Of a stretch of DNA of 64,000 nucleotides, positions 8,370 through 17,094 are shown one piece after another. The notes under the pieces were generated by a model. It searched no databases. It was given only the letters and a program-made list of their open reading frames with translations, and had not been told where the DNA came from. The translations under genes and the position numbers were made by a program. The first letter of the stretch is position 1; each line of letters begins with the position of its first letter. Source of the stretch: CALZIK01 sp945787635 (lineage in GTDB: Bacteria; Acidobacteriota; Thermoanaerobaculia; Multivoradales; JAHEKO01); NCBI GenBank assembly GCA_947259725.1, contig CAMYNM010000016.1:102250-166249 (forward strand). Reading direction: 5' to 3'.

Positions 8370-9187
8370 TGGATTGGGACTTTTTCGACCGGGCTTGGAA
8401 CGCGCTCGCCAACCGAGCGGTCGCGTATTTTCCGACGCTGCTCGCGACCCTGGTGTTGCTCTTGGTCGGCCTGGTGGTGTCGTGGCTGCTGGCCGCGATT
8501 CTGCGGCGGTTTCTGCGCCGCATCGATCTCGACGGCTGGGTGGCGAAGAGCGATCTGGCGGCGACTCTCGACCGTGCCTCGATCGAACGCTCGCCGACGC
8601 AGCTGGTCTCGAGAATCGTTTTCTGGCTGTTCTTTCTGTCCTTCGCGGTGATCGCGCTGGAGAACCTCGGTCTGGAGCTCTCCCAGCTGCCGATTCGGTC
8701 GTTTATCGGCTACCTACCGGTGGTGCTCGGGGCGCTTCTGATTCTGGCGGCCGGCTTGCTGGTCGCCGCGTTTCTAGGACGCGCGACGGATGCCGCCCTC
8801 GCGGGCATGGGCGTCGAACATCACCGGAGCCTGGGCCGGGTGGTGCACGCCATTCTGGTTGCGGTGACCGCGGTCGTGGTTGTCGAGCAGTTGGGTTTCG
8901 ACGCCACGATGCTCACCCAGACGTTCTCGAACCTGTTGGTGATCGTCGTCGCCGGGCTGGTTTTCGCGTTCGCCTGGGGCGGTCGGGAGGTGGCCCGCAA
9001 CGTCCTCGCCAGTCACTACATTCGCGAGCAGTACAAGACCGGCGACCGGCTCTCGGTGGACGGCCACGAAGGCACCCTCGCCCACGTCGGATCCCTCAAT
9101 ACCCGTTTGACAACCGCAGACGGCGATTTGATCGTTCCCAATTCCCGGCTGATCGAGAAGACGGTCGCGAAAAAGCGGCCGGAGTAG
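8366..9187 (+). CDS. MscS-like channel lacking the C-terminal cytosolic domain
   Basis: This 273-residue membrane protein has four to five hydrophobic helices (about residues 15-200), a MscS pore-type helix and a beta domain (KTGDRLSVDGHEGTLAHVGS, then VPNSRLIEKTV). It ends right after the beta domain, so the alpha/beta cage domain of canonical MscS is absent. The ATG overlaps the anti-sigma stop (ATGA), and a second ATG follows immediately. Co-expression with an ECF sigma/anti-sigma pair suggests a stress-induced channel or a sensor that feeds the anti-sigma factor. The family is clear from the beta-domain motif. Channel activity is not certain because the helix preceding the beta domain is not strongly Gly/Ala patterned. 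Confidence 0.85.
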   Translation: MMDWDFFDRAWNALANRAVAYFPTLLATLVLLLVGLVVSWLLAAILRRFLRRIDLDGWVAKSDLAATLDRASIERSPTQLVSRIVFWLFFLSFAVIALENLGLELSQLPIRSFIGYLPVVLGALLILAAGLLVAAFLGRATDAALAGMGVEHHRSLGRVVHAILVAVTAVVVVEQLGFDATMLTQTFSNLLVIVVAGLVFAFAWGGREVARNVLASHYIREQYKTGDRLSVDGHEGTLAHVGSLNTRLTTADGDLIVPNSRLIEKTVAKKRPE

Positions 9188-9221
9188 CGCGTCGACGAGG
9201 CGGTCCCGAAAGAGGCCGACG

Positions 9222-9258
9222 AGAAAAGGGCCCGGGCGCCCATCGGGGCGCCCGGGCC
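9222..9258 (-). terminator. Intrinsic terminator of the outer-membrane protein gene
   Basis: A perfect 13-bp GC stem (GGCCCGGGCGCCC at 9229-9241 pairing with 9246-9258, four-base loop) is followed on the minus strand by C and TTTTC. It lies 25 bp past the stop of the minus-strand gene. No T-run follows it in the plus direction. Confidence 0.85.
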
Positions 9259-9283
9259 GAAGAAAAACCGCCGTGACCGCGAC

Positions 9284-10876
9284 CTAGAGCAGGTCGAACG
9301 AGGCCCGTAGCAGCAGGTTCTGCCGCGTCTGGGTCTTGTCGGACACCTGCGGGAAGTCGAGCAGGTCGTAGGTGTAGTCGAGCGACAGGTAGCGAGTCAG
9401 CCTGAGGCTGAGGGTGTTGCTCCAGTCGATCGTCGGGTCGCCGGTGTCATCGACGTCCGCGAAGACTTCGAGATCCGTGATGTACGACAGCATCCGGCTC
9501 AACCGGACGTTGGCCGTCAGGGTCGTCTCCAAGCCCTCCTGGCTGAAGTCGTCCACCTCGAAGAAGTCCAACTCCGGCGTTGCGGCCAGATCGTTCTCGA
9601 CGAAGGCGTTCGAGAACATGTTCTGGCGGAGGCCGACGCCGCCGCGCCAGTTCACCGTAGCGTTCTGGTTGCGGAACAGTCGCACGTTGATACCGAAACC
9701 CTCACGCAGGCGCAGGGAACCGAACGAGTCGGCGGTCTGGTACTGGTCGTTGGCGGCCAGGTTGAGTACCTGGCGCGAGCCGTCGAGCCGGTTGAAGGCC
9801 ACGTCGATGGGCTCGGTCGCCAGCGTCTCGGCGTCGAACACGTTGGTCAACAGGCCGAAGCGCGCGTACGGGCCCCAGCGCTCGTTGGTGTAACGCGTGT
9901 AGAGAGCGTCACCACGCAGGCGATCCTGGATCTGCTGGGTCGGGAGCTTGCGGCCCTGGTCGGGGTCCACCTGCAGGAAGCCCTCTTCGAGCTCCAGGAT
10001 GCCGGTGAAGAAGTGAGGGCCGTTCTCGTAGGTCGCGTAGTAATCGACGAACACGGTTCCGGCGAAGGTCGTCTGATTGGGCCGACCCACGAAGTCGTTG
10101 GTGCTGCTCACGGTCGCCGCGGCGCTGGCCGTGGCGCGATGAGTCCAATCGGTGACCGCGCCGGCGGTCTTGACGCCGATCTCCTCCGGAGCGACGACAC
10201 CGGCGCCACGAAAGTCACCGGTCGTCGGGTCGATCACCAGCTTGAAATGCGCCAGGCCGCTCTCGGGCAGCAACACCGTGGCGAAGTCCTTGCGGGCGCG
10301 AAACGTTTCGCCAGAGCGAACGATCCGGTAGAGACCGGGCTTGAGAAGCCAGGTCTGGAGCGGCTCGCCCTGAAGCAGGTCGGCGCCGTAGCCGATACCG
10401 AAAATCTCGCGGTCCTCGGCACGGATGACCTCGTAGGTCGCGCGATGGGGAATGTTCTGGGCGTCGACCACCTCCACCTTGAGACCGCTCCATGACGGGC
10501 TGATCGAGGTGGTGGCGCCGGCCTTGACCTCGGCGGGAATCTCCATCATCTGCTTGACGGCTCCGCTGCCGACTTTCACCGTGTACTTGCCGGGAGCGAC
10601 AACGATCCGCTGGCCGGTACGGCCGGCGACGACGCGCTCCTCACCCGCGAAAACCAGCACCTCGGGCTCATCGGCCGACTTGCTGTATGAGGGTACGAAA
10701 ACGGCTCCCTGGCCGGCAGGAATGGCGGTGGAATCCGCCGCGAGCTGCTCCTCGGCCGTGGGTGCGGTCCAGGCGTAGTAGTTGTCCTGAGCGACCGCCG
10801 AGAGCGGCACAAGAACAACCAGGATAAGCGCCAGGCAAAAAGGCGCCCGGGTCTTTCCACACTTCTCCTTGAACAT
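9284..10876 (-). CDS. Predicted secreted/outer-membrane beta-barrel protein, function unknown
   Basis: The protein has 530 residues. Start is fixed by a strong GGAGGA site in front of the ATG and by a signal peptide (basic MFKEKCGKTR, hydrophobic core LALILVVLVPLS, cleavage near AVAQ). The first 200 residues look like a soluble domain with PEGA-like elements (GKYTVKVGSG). From about residue 210 on, alternating hydrophobic strands with Tyr/Phe, Asn and Arg turns continue to the end, which is LLLRASFDLL, compatible with an outer-membrane barrel. No named family was recognised. A strong terminator follows, and the gene is divergent from a channel gene with a structured region between, so it is probably a single-gene unit. 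Confidence 0.75.
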   Translation of the reverse strand: MFKEKCGKTRAPFCLALILVVLVPLSAVAQDNYYAWTAPTAEEQLAADSTAIPAGQGAVFVPSYSKSADEPEVLVFAGEERVVAGRTGQRIVVAPGKYTVKVGSGAVKQMMEIPAEVKAGATTSISPSWSGLKVEVVDAQNIPHRATYEVIRAEDREIFGIGYGADLLQGEPLQTWLLKPGLYRIVRSGETFRARKDFATVLLPESGLAHFKLVIDPTTGDFRGAGVVAPEEIGVKTAGAVTDWTHRATASAAATVSSTNDFVGRPNQTTFAGTVFVDYYATYENGPHFFTGILELEEGFLQVDPDQGRKLPTQQIQDRLRGDALYTRYTNERWGPYARFGLLTNVFDAETLATEPIDVAFNRLDGSRQVLNLAANDQYQTADSFGSLRLREGFGINVRLFRNQNATVNWRGGVGLRQNMFSNAFVENDLAATPELDFFEVDDFSQEGLETTLTANVRLSRMLSYITDLEVFADVDDTGDPTIDWSNTLSLRLTRYLSLDYTYDLLDFPQVSDKTQTRQNLLLRASFDLL

Positions 10877-10914
10877 TGGTTCAGTCCTCCTTTTTGCTGA
10901 ATTTGTTCGACCGG

Positions 10915-10954
10915 CCGGCCCGGCGGGCCGGGTTCGCGGATCGGTCGATCCGCG
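10915..10954 (-). promoter_or_regulatory. Two adjacent perfect hairpins in the leader of the outer-membrane protein gene
   Basis: CCGGCCC at 10915-10921 pairs with GGGCCGG at 10925-10931, and CGCGGATC at 10935-10942 pairs with GATCCGCG at 10947-10954. Both lie 40-80 bases upstream of the minus-strand start and could form stable RNA hairpins in its 5' untranslated region. No T-run follows, so they are not simple terminators. Confidence 0.4.
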
Positions 10955-11000
10955 GATTTCGGAAGCAGCGCGAAGGGCGCCTCTTCCCGGTCGAACACTT

Positions 11001-11089
11001 AGACACCAGGGCGAACGGAAGGTCACATCGACCAGGGGACCGCTGGGGAAGTGACCTCGCAGGGAATTTGGTGTCTGTATATAGGCACC
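11001..11089. promoter_or_regulatory. Nested symmetrical dyads and AT-rich core between divergent genes
   Basis: AGACACC (11001-11007) and AGGTCAC (11020-11026) reappear as exact reverse complements at 11070-11076 and 11051-11057. The spacing within each arm is identical: 12 bases separate the two heptamers on both sides. A second dyad, GGTGTCT/AGGCACC (11070-11089, one mismatch), frames GTATAT, a possible -10 core for the plus-strand channel gene. This looks like a regulatory region shared by both divergent genes. Confidence 0.45.
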
Positions 11090-11158
11090 GAGTATTTCGG
11101 GCTTTTGGACAGCTGCCGGCTGCTTGGCTGGCGGCCAGCAATAACGGAGGTAGAACAG

Positions 11159-12964
11159 ATGAAGTACCGATGGATAGCGATCGCGGCACTGCTCACGCTC
11201 GTCGCCCTCGACGCACCGGCGCCGGGGCAAGACGAGCCGACTGTCGCAGCCGAGCCGCAGGCCGCCGCGCCCGCGGATCCGGTCACTGTTGAACCGCAGC
11301 CCACCGAACCGGAGCCCGCCGTCGAGCCGGCGTCGCAGGCGTCGCCACCCCGAGGCGCGATTGTCGGAGGGGTCACCTCGGCGGCTCAGGAGACCGTCGG
11401 CAAGGTTCGCGCGGGGAGCTCGGAGGTGGCCCAGCAGGGCCGAGCCGTCTGGACCGATGTGTTGCGGCCGATGTGGCAGCGGCTGGCCGGCGCTCTTCCT
11501 GGTGTACTCAAGGCGCTTCTGGTCCTGGCGGCCTTCTGGATTCTGGCGGTGGTCCTGGGCGCCGCTGTGCGCAAGCTCCTCGGTTTGACCAAGATCGACG
11601 ATCGGGCCGCGCGCGACTGGGGCCTGGGCAACATGCTCAAGACCGAGGACGGCAAGGCGCGCTCGATCGAACAGCTCGGCGGAACAATGGTCAAGTGGCT
11701 CGTTCTGCTGTTCGGCTTCGTGGCCTTCTTCCAGGCGATCGATCTGAGCATGGTGGCCGGTCCGCTCCAGGGAATCGTCAACCGGATCGTCGGGGTCGTA
11801 CCGAATCTGCTGCAGGCGGCGGTCATTCTGATCGCGTACTGGATCGTGGCCGCTCTCTTGCGCTTGGCCGTCGGTCGCGGTCTCGACATGGCGGGCTTCA
11901 ACGAGAAGGCCTCGCGCTTCATCGCGGAGCGTGAGATCAAGGGCGAGATGGTGAAACCCAGTGGCCTGGTCGCCCGGCTGGTGTTTTATGTCGTTTTGAT
12001 CTTCGGTCTGCCGCCGTTTCTCGACGCCCTGGGTCAGCGGTCACTGGTCGCCCCGCTCAGCGAGATGTTCGAGAAGGCTTTTGGATTCCTGCCCAGCCTG
12101 GTCGGCGCGGTCGTCATCTTCTTCATCGGCAACCTGATTGCCACGATCGTCAAGGAGATCGTGACCAGCTTCCTGGCGGCTGCCGGCGCCGATTCCGGGG
12201 CTCAGAAGCTGGGTCTGGGCGGCGCGCTGGAGAAGCTCAAGCTCTCCGAGATCGCCGGCTCGGTCGCCTACTTCTTCATCATCGTTCCGGTGATCGGAGC
12301 GGCTGTCGAAGCCCTGGGCATTCAGGCCGTCTCGGAGCCCGTCTCGCGGACCCTGGAAACCCTGCTCGCGGCGGTGCCGCTGGTCTTCGTGGCTGCGGTC
12401 GTGGTTGGCGTGGGCTACTTCCTCGCCAGGATCGTGCGCGGCATCGTCGAGTCGTTTCTCGCCGGTGTCGGGTTCGACCACTTGCCGGAGAAGCTCGGCC
12501 TCGACTTCCTCAAGGCCGGAAAAGGCCGCTCGGCGCCCTCTGCGATCGCCGGAATGGTCGTGATGCTGGTGATCATCCTGTTGACGGCCGAGCAGGCTCT
12601 AGCGACTCTGCACCTGAACGAATTGTCGGCGCTGATCGGCATGTTCATCGGCTATCTGCCGCAGGTGCTGGTCGGCCTGGTCGTGATCGTGGCCGCACTT
12701 TCGCTCTCGTCCTACGCCGCACGCCTGGTGGAGTCGGCCGTCGGCTCAAAGGGCCACGGCCGGGTCCTGTCCCTGGTGACGCGGTGGGCGATTCTCGTGT
12801 TCGGCTTCGGCCTCGGCCTGGTCGAGCTGGGAGTCGGCGAGGACCTGATCTCGGTCGCGGTAGGCGCGACCCTGGGCGGCGCCGCGCTGGCTCTGGGTCT
12901 GGCCTTCGGGTTGGGTGGCCGCGATCGAGCGCAGCGCTTGATCGAGCAGGTCGAGGCGGACTGA
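11159..12964 (+). CDS. Channel-like membrane protein of repeated TM_helix segments
   Basis: The protein has 601 residues with a cleavable signal (MKYRWIAIAALLTLVALDA) and an acidic Pro/Glu-rich stretch to about residue 60. Five copies of a conserved TM-helix unit follow, each opening with a phrase like PNLLQAAVILIAYWIVA or PSLVGAVVIFFIGNLIA and continuing into an amphipathic arm. The C-terminus is the Gly/Ala-rich LGGAALALGLAFGLGG. This is the architecture of 'conserved TM helix' proteins annotated as mechanosensitive channels, but no MscS beta domain is present. GGAGG precedes the ATG. A strong terminator follows, so it is monocistronic. It is the third MscS-related gene in 13 kb. Whether it gates to tension is unknown. 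Confidence 0.8.
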   Translation: MKYRWIAIAALLTLVALDAPAPGQDEPTVAAEPQAAAPADPVTVEPQPTEPEPAVEPASQASPPRGAIVGGVTSAAQETVGKVRAGSSEVAQQGRAVWTDVLRPMWQRLAGALPGVLKALLVLAAFWILAVVLGAAVRKLLGLTKIDDRAARDWGLGNMLKTEDGKARSIEQLGGTMVKWLVLLFGFVAFFQAIDLSMVAGPLQGIVNRIVGVVPNLLQAAVILIAYWIVAALLRLAVGRGLDMAGFNEKASRFIAEREIKGEMVKPSGLVARLVFYVVLIFGLPPFLDALGQRSLVAPLSEMFEKAFGFLPSLVGAVVIFFIGNLIATIVKEIVTSFLAAAGADSGAQKLGLGGALEKLKLSEIAGSVAYFFIIVPVIGAAVEALGIQAVSEPVSRTLETLLAAVPLVFVAAVVVGVGYFLARIVRGIVESFLAGVGFDHLPEKLGLDFLKAGKGRSAPSAIAGMVVMLVIILLTAEQALATLHLNELSALIGMFIGYLPQVLVGLVVIVAALSLSSYAARLVESAVGSKGHGRVLSLVTRWAILVFGFGLGLVELGVGEDLISVAVGATLGGAALALGLAFGLGGRDRAQRLIEQVEAD

Positions 12965-13020
12965 CGAGGAGGCCGCTCGGTTGGTCCGCTGACGCGGATC
13001 AAGCAAGGTTGCGTTTCAGA

Positions 13021-13060
13021 ACGAGCTTGGGGGCGAGCCCCCAAGCTCGTTTTTCTTTCC
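13021..13060 (+). terminator. Intrinsic terminator after the TM_helix channel gene
   Basis: ACGAGCTTGGGGG (13021-13033) pairs perfectly with 13038-13050 around a CGAG loop and is followed by TTTTCTTTCC. It lies 57 bp past the channel stop. Confidence 0.92.
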
Positions 13061-13179
13061 GCCGTTCCAGGCAAGCGAGCTCGGGAGGCAACCTCCATGC
13101 GCCGATTCCGTAGAGGAGGGAGTTGCACACTCATCCGGGGCGTGTTGCGCCCCCATATCAGCCCTCAGAGGAGACCTCG

Positions 13180-14337
13180 ATGCATCCACAGCCATTGCGC
13201 CTCAGCCTTGCTCTCGTCCTGCCGGTCGCCTTGGTTGCGGGAGCCGCGTCCGTCAGCGGCCAGGCCCTGACGACCCCGCCGCCGGGAGCCAATCAGCGAT
13301 CCGTCGTGACCCAGTACCTGGGCATGGTCTCGGTCACGATCGACTACAACAGTCCCGACGTCACCAGCCCGGCCGGCGACGATCGCACGGGCAAGATCTG
13401 GGGACAGCTCGTTCCCTTCGGTATCGCGCCGAATCCCTTCTACCCGCAGTTCGGGACCGCGCAGACCATGCCCTGGCGGGTGGGCGCCAACGAGAACACG
13501 ACGATCACCTTCTCGCACGACGTCGAGGTCGAGGGCGACCCGCTTGCGGCCGGTAAGTACGCTCTTTTCATGGCCGCCGGCGAAGAGGAATGGAGTGTCA
13601 TCTTCAATCGCAACAACTCGGCCTGGGGGAGCTTCTTCTACGACCCGAGCCTCGACGCTCTGCAGGTCAAGGTGAAGCCCGAAAAAACCGATTTCTTCAG
13701 GGAGTGGCTGACTTTCGAGTTCGACGATCGCCAGCTGGATACCGCGCTCGCCGTGCTGCACTGGGAGAATCTCCGCGTGCCGTTCAGGATCTCGGTTCCG
13801 GATCTGCCGGCGCTCTACCACCAGACGATGAGCGCGGAGCTCACTGGTGCCGTCGGCTTCAACTTCCAGAACTGGATGCGCGCTTCGCAATGGGCCGCTC
13901 AGCACGAGGCGTACCACGAGGACGCGGTGAGTTGGGCGGACGGCGCGATCGCGGCCAATCCCGGTTTCGCGACGATCTCGAGCAAAGCGCAGGTGCTCAA
14001 TCAGATCGGACGGGGCGAGGAGGCGATGGCGACTCTCGACCAGGCGATCGATCATCCGACCGCGACTCCCATCCAGATTCACGGCGCGGCCCGCGGGATG
14101 CAGGCGCAGGGACAAATGGATCTCGCCAACATCATCTTCCGCAAGAACTACGAGAAGAACCCGGGCGAGTGGCCCGTGGACTTCGGCATGGCCCGCATGT
14201 ACTCGCAGGAAGGCAACTTCGAGAAAGCCTTGGAGCATGCCCGCATCGCGCTGACGCGAGCCCCGAACGGCCCGCAGATGCAGAACCTCGAGGCCCAGAT
14301 CGTGCGCCTCGAAAAGGGGGAGAACATCAATCCCTGA
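13180..14337 (+). CDS. Secreted DUF2911-TPR protein
   Basis: The protein has 385 residues. A signal peptide (hydrophobic core LALVLPVALVAGAASV, cleavage near VSGQ) fixes the ATG, which has AGAGGAG upstream. Residues about 30-190 match the DUF2911 family (QYLGMVSVTIDYNSPDV, then GKIWGQLVPFG and the ANENTTITFS region). The last 150 residues are helical TPR-like repeats (FEKALEHARIALTRAPNG). DUF2911 proteins are common in Bacteroidota and Acidobacteriota and have no established function. The gene converges on the Ser/Thr kinase gene, with 12 bp between stops. Confidence 0.85.
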   Translation: MHPQPLRLSLALVLPVALVAGAASVSGQALTTPPPGANQRSVVTQYLGMVSVTIDYNSPDVTSPAGDDRTGKIWGQLVPFGIAPNPFYPQFGTAQTMPWRVGANENTTITFSHDVEVEGDPLAAGKYALFMAAGEEEWSVIFNRNNSAWGSFFYDPSLDALQVKVKPEKTDFFREWLTFEFDDRQLDTALAVLHWENLRVPFRISVPDLPALYHQTMSAELTGAVGFNFQNWMRASQWAAQHEAYHEDAVSWADGAIAANPGFATISSKAQVLNQIGRGEEAMATLDQAIDHPTATPIQIHGAARGMQAQGQMDLANIIFRKNYEKNPGEWPVDFGMARMYSQEGNFEKALEHARIALTRAPNGPQMQNLEAQIVRLEKGENINP

Positions 14338-14349
14338 GTACTCGAGACC

Positions 14350-17031
14350 CTACTGGTAGCGTGCCAGCAGAGCCTCGAAGGCCGGGTCCTCTCGGATCGG
14401 GTCGAACGAGGGGTCGATGCGAATGAAGGCCGGGGTCCAGACGGTCTCGTCTGAGAGCACGATCTCGAGCTGCTCGAGGGCGGCTGCGGTTTCTCCCAGC
14501 CAGCCGGCGATGATGGCGAGCTCGAAATGCTGGCGCGGACCGTGGAGCGCGTCCTTGGAAACCGGGTAGAGCTCGACTGCGCGGTGGCCCGCGGCCAGAG
14601 CCGCTTCCTTTTCGCCCAGGCCGGCCAGCGCCCGTCCCAGCGCGGCGTGCGCCCGCGCGTCGTCTGGAGTTTCTTCAAGGACGGCTTCGAACTGCGCTTT
14701 CGCGACCTGCCAGAGCTCGCGTGCCCGCTCGCCGTTTCCGCGGTGCCATTCGACGTCCGCCATGAGCAGCGCGCTCGATAGCATCACTTCCGGAACGATG
14801 ACCAGGGGCCCTTCCGGCAGATTGCCGATCACGGCTTCCGCGGCCGCCCAGTCTCGTTCATAGCTGGCCTGCGAGAGCAAGGCCCAGGACACGAAGGCAG
14901 TGGCCTCGCCGGGAACTTCGTCGAGCGCGGCTCGGCTAGCGGCAAGGTCACCCTGGGTCCAGTAGGCGAGACCCCTGAGGATGTACGCGGCCTGCTCATC
15001 CGGTGCCAGGGCGATCGATCTTTCGAGCGACTGAAGGGTCCGCTGGTGGTCCCGTACGTGCAGGTACATCACCGCGAGCTCACGAGGCAGGTTGCTCGCC
15101 AGCGGGTCCAGCCTGGAGCCTTCGTTCGCCAGGCGAATCGCTTCGTCCCACCGGCCCTGGCGGCGCGCGATCCAGGCCTTGCCAAGCAAGATCTCCAGGT
15201 TGTTCGGCAGCCCCTTTTCGGCCACCGCCAGAGCCGCAAGAGCGGATTCGTAGTCGCGTTCGCCCCAGTAGTGGTAGTACGCGAGCGCCAGATGAGCCTC
15301 TGACCCGCTCGGTTGGAGCTCGAGAGCGCGGTCCACCGCCGCCTTGGAGGCAGCGAGTCTTTCCTCAGACTTGTCGAAGCCCAGGATGATCAGCTTGGCG
15401 TGCGCCGTGGAGAGCGCCGCCCAGGCCTGCGCGAAGTCGGGATCGAGCTCGACTGCGCGTTCAAACATCTGGACCTCCAGAAGCCGGTCTTCTTTGGAGT
15501 ACTCCTGCCGTCCAGTCGTGTCCTGGCCGCGCAGATAGGCCTGGTAGGCCTCGATGTTCTCGGTTGGTCGCGCATCGACGGCTTTCCTCTCACGGGCGAG
15601 GAGAGTGACTCCGAGTTGCTCGATGACCTGCCCGGCGATCTCGCTCTGTACCTCGAAGATATCCTCGAGAACATGATCGTAGGTATTCGACCAGAGCTGA
15701 AGGTCGTCGCTCACGCGAATGAGCTGCGGTGTGATGCGCACGCGGCTCAAGTCGCTCTGGCTTGCCCAGCGGACCGTGCCTTCGAGCACGTAGGCGACGC
15801 CGAGCTCTCTGCCGATCTCGTCGATCGTCTTGTCGGTTTCGGCGTACCGGCGAGCGCTGTTGCGCGAGATCACCCCCAGGCCGCTCGCCGACGCGAGCCG
15901 GCTGGTGATCTCTTCGGCGATGCCGGCGGCGAAATACTCGTCTTCCGCCGCGCCCAGGTTCTCGAAGGGCAGGACCGCGACCATCTTCATGCCGGCTCCG
16001 CCGTCTCCGCCGGAGGCCGGCTCTGATGGCGTCCTCGATCCTCGAAGGACCCAGAGGCCGACGAGGGCCGCGACCAAAACCACCGCGAGCCCCGAGGTCC
16101 ACAGGGCCTTGGGCATTGGTGAGGAGGAGAGCTCGGCCTTCGGGATCACCGCAGCCAGAGGCGGTCCGCCGAGCTGGCCCGATTCCTCTTTGCGCAGGGC
16201 CTCGAGCTCGTTGCGCACGTCGAGAGCACTCTGGAACCTTCGCTGGGGGTTCTTCTCGAGGCTGTGTTGGATGATCCGGGCGAGCTGCCTCGGCACGTCC
16301 GCCCTCTTTTCGAGCGGCGGTCGCGGCTCGTCTTTGAGGATCGCCGCCAGCAGGGACGTCGAGCTGTCGCCGCTGAAGGGATGGGAGCCGGTCGCCATCT
16401 GATAGAGCAAGACGCCGAGCGAGAAAATGTCGCTTCGGGAGTCGAGCGGCTTGCCCTCGATCTGTTCCGGCGACATATAGGGCACGGTGCCGACGAGCAT
16501 GCCCTGCTGGGTGAGGGCCTCGCTGGCGACGAGGGTGGCCTCGTCGGGCCCAACCGCCATCTCTGCCGGCTTGGCGAGGCCGAAGTCGAGGATCTTGACG
16601 CGACCGTCGTCGGTGACCATCACGTTCGCCGGCTTCAGGTCGCGATGAGTGATGCCGCCCGTGTGGGCCGCCGCGAGCGCGTCGGCCAGGGGGATCGCGA
16701 GATCGAACAAGCTGGGAAGCGCCATTCCGCCCTCGGGAATCAGCCGATCCAGGGTCTTGCCCTGGATGTGCTCCATGGTCAGGAAGTGGACGCCCTCGGC
16801 CTCCTCGACCGAATGAAGCGTGACGATGCTCGGATGGTTGAATCCCGCCACCGTGCGCGCCTCGCGCTTGAAGCGCTCGAGCCGGGCCGGATCCCCGCCG
16901 AGCTCGTCCGGAAGCACTTTGAGCGCAACCTGGCGACCGAGCCTGGTGTCCTCGGCGAGGTAGACGGTTCCCATGCCACCACTTCCCAGCTCGCGGAGGA
17001 TTTGGTAGTGCGCTAGCGTGCGCCCGATCAT
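14350..17031 (-). CDS. Transmembrane Ser/Thr protein kinase with TolB-like and TPR extracytoplasmic region
   Basis: The protein has 893 residues. The Hanks-type kinase domain is at about 8-270, with the Gly loop LGSGGMGTVYLAEDT, lysine in VALKVLP, catalytic HRDLKPANVMV (Asp near 129) and DFGLAK, all intact. One transmembrane helix follows (about 310-330, LAVVLVAALVGLWVLRG). Outside the membrane lies an adenylate-cyclase/TolB-type N-terminal segment (MVAVLPFENLGAAEDEYFAA, then VLEGTVRW), followed by about eight TPR-like repeats to the end. Such kinases are very numerous in Acidobacteriota. It is divergent from the aldehyde dehydrogenase gene, only 63 bp away. The phosphorylation targets are unknown. 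Confidence 0.93.
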   Translation of the reverse strand: MIGRTLAHYQILRELGSGGMGTVYLAEDTRLGRQVALKVLPDELGGDPARLERFKREARTVAGFNHPSIVTLHSVEEAEGVHFLTMEHIQGKTLDRLIPEGGMALPSLFDLAIPLADALAAAHTGGITHRDLKPANVMVTDDGRVKILDFGLAKPAEMAVGPDEATLVASEALTQQGMLVGTVPYMSPEQIEGKPLDSRSDIFSLGVLLYQMATGSHPFSGDSSTSLLAAILKDEPRPPLEKRADVPRQLARIIQHSLEKNPQRRFQSALDVRNELEALRKEESGQLGGPPLAAVIPKAELSSSPMPKALWTSGLAVVLVAALVGLWVLRGSRTPSEPASGGDGGAGMKMVAVLPFENLGAAEDEYFAAGIAEEITSRLASASGLGVISRNSARRYAETDKTIDEIGRELGVAYVLEGTVRWASQSDLSRVRITPQLIRVSDDLQLWSNTYDHVLEDIFEVQSEIAGQVIEQLGVTLLARERKAVDARPTENIEAYQAYLRGQDTTGRQEYSKEDRLLEVQMFERAVELDPDFAQAWAALSTAHAKLIILGFDKSEERLAASKAAVDRALELQPSGSEAHLALAYYHYWGERDYESALAALAVAEKGLPNNLEILLGKAWIARRQGRWDEAIRLANEGSRLDPLASNLPRELAVMYLHVRDHQRTLQSLERSIALAPDEQAAYILRGLAYWTQGDLAASRAALDEVPGEATAFVSWALLSQASYERDWAAAEAVIGNLPEGPLVIVPEVMLSSALLMADVEWHRGNGERARELWQVAKAQFEAVLEETPDDARAHAALGRALAGLGEKEAALAAGHRAVELYPVSKDALHGPRQHFELAIIAGWLGETAAALEQLEIVLSDETVWTPAFIRIDPSFDPIREDPAFEALLARYQ

Positions 17032-17094
17032 GATTCGCGCAGATCATACCCGGTCGGCTGGGGGGCCACGTCGATCGGCGGCTAGACTAGGCGG

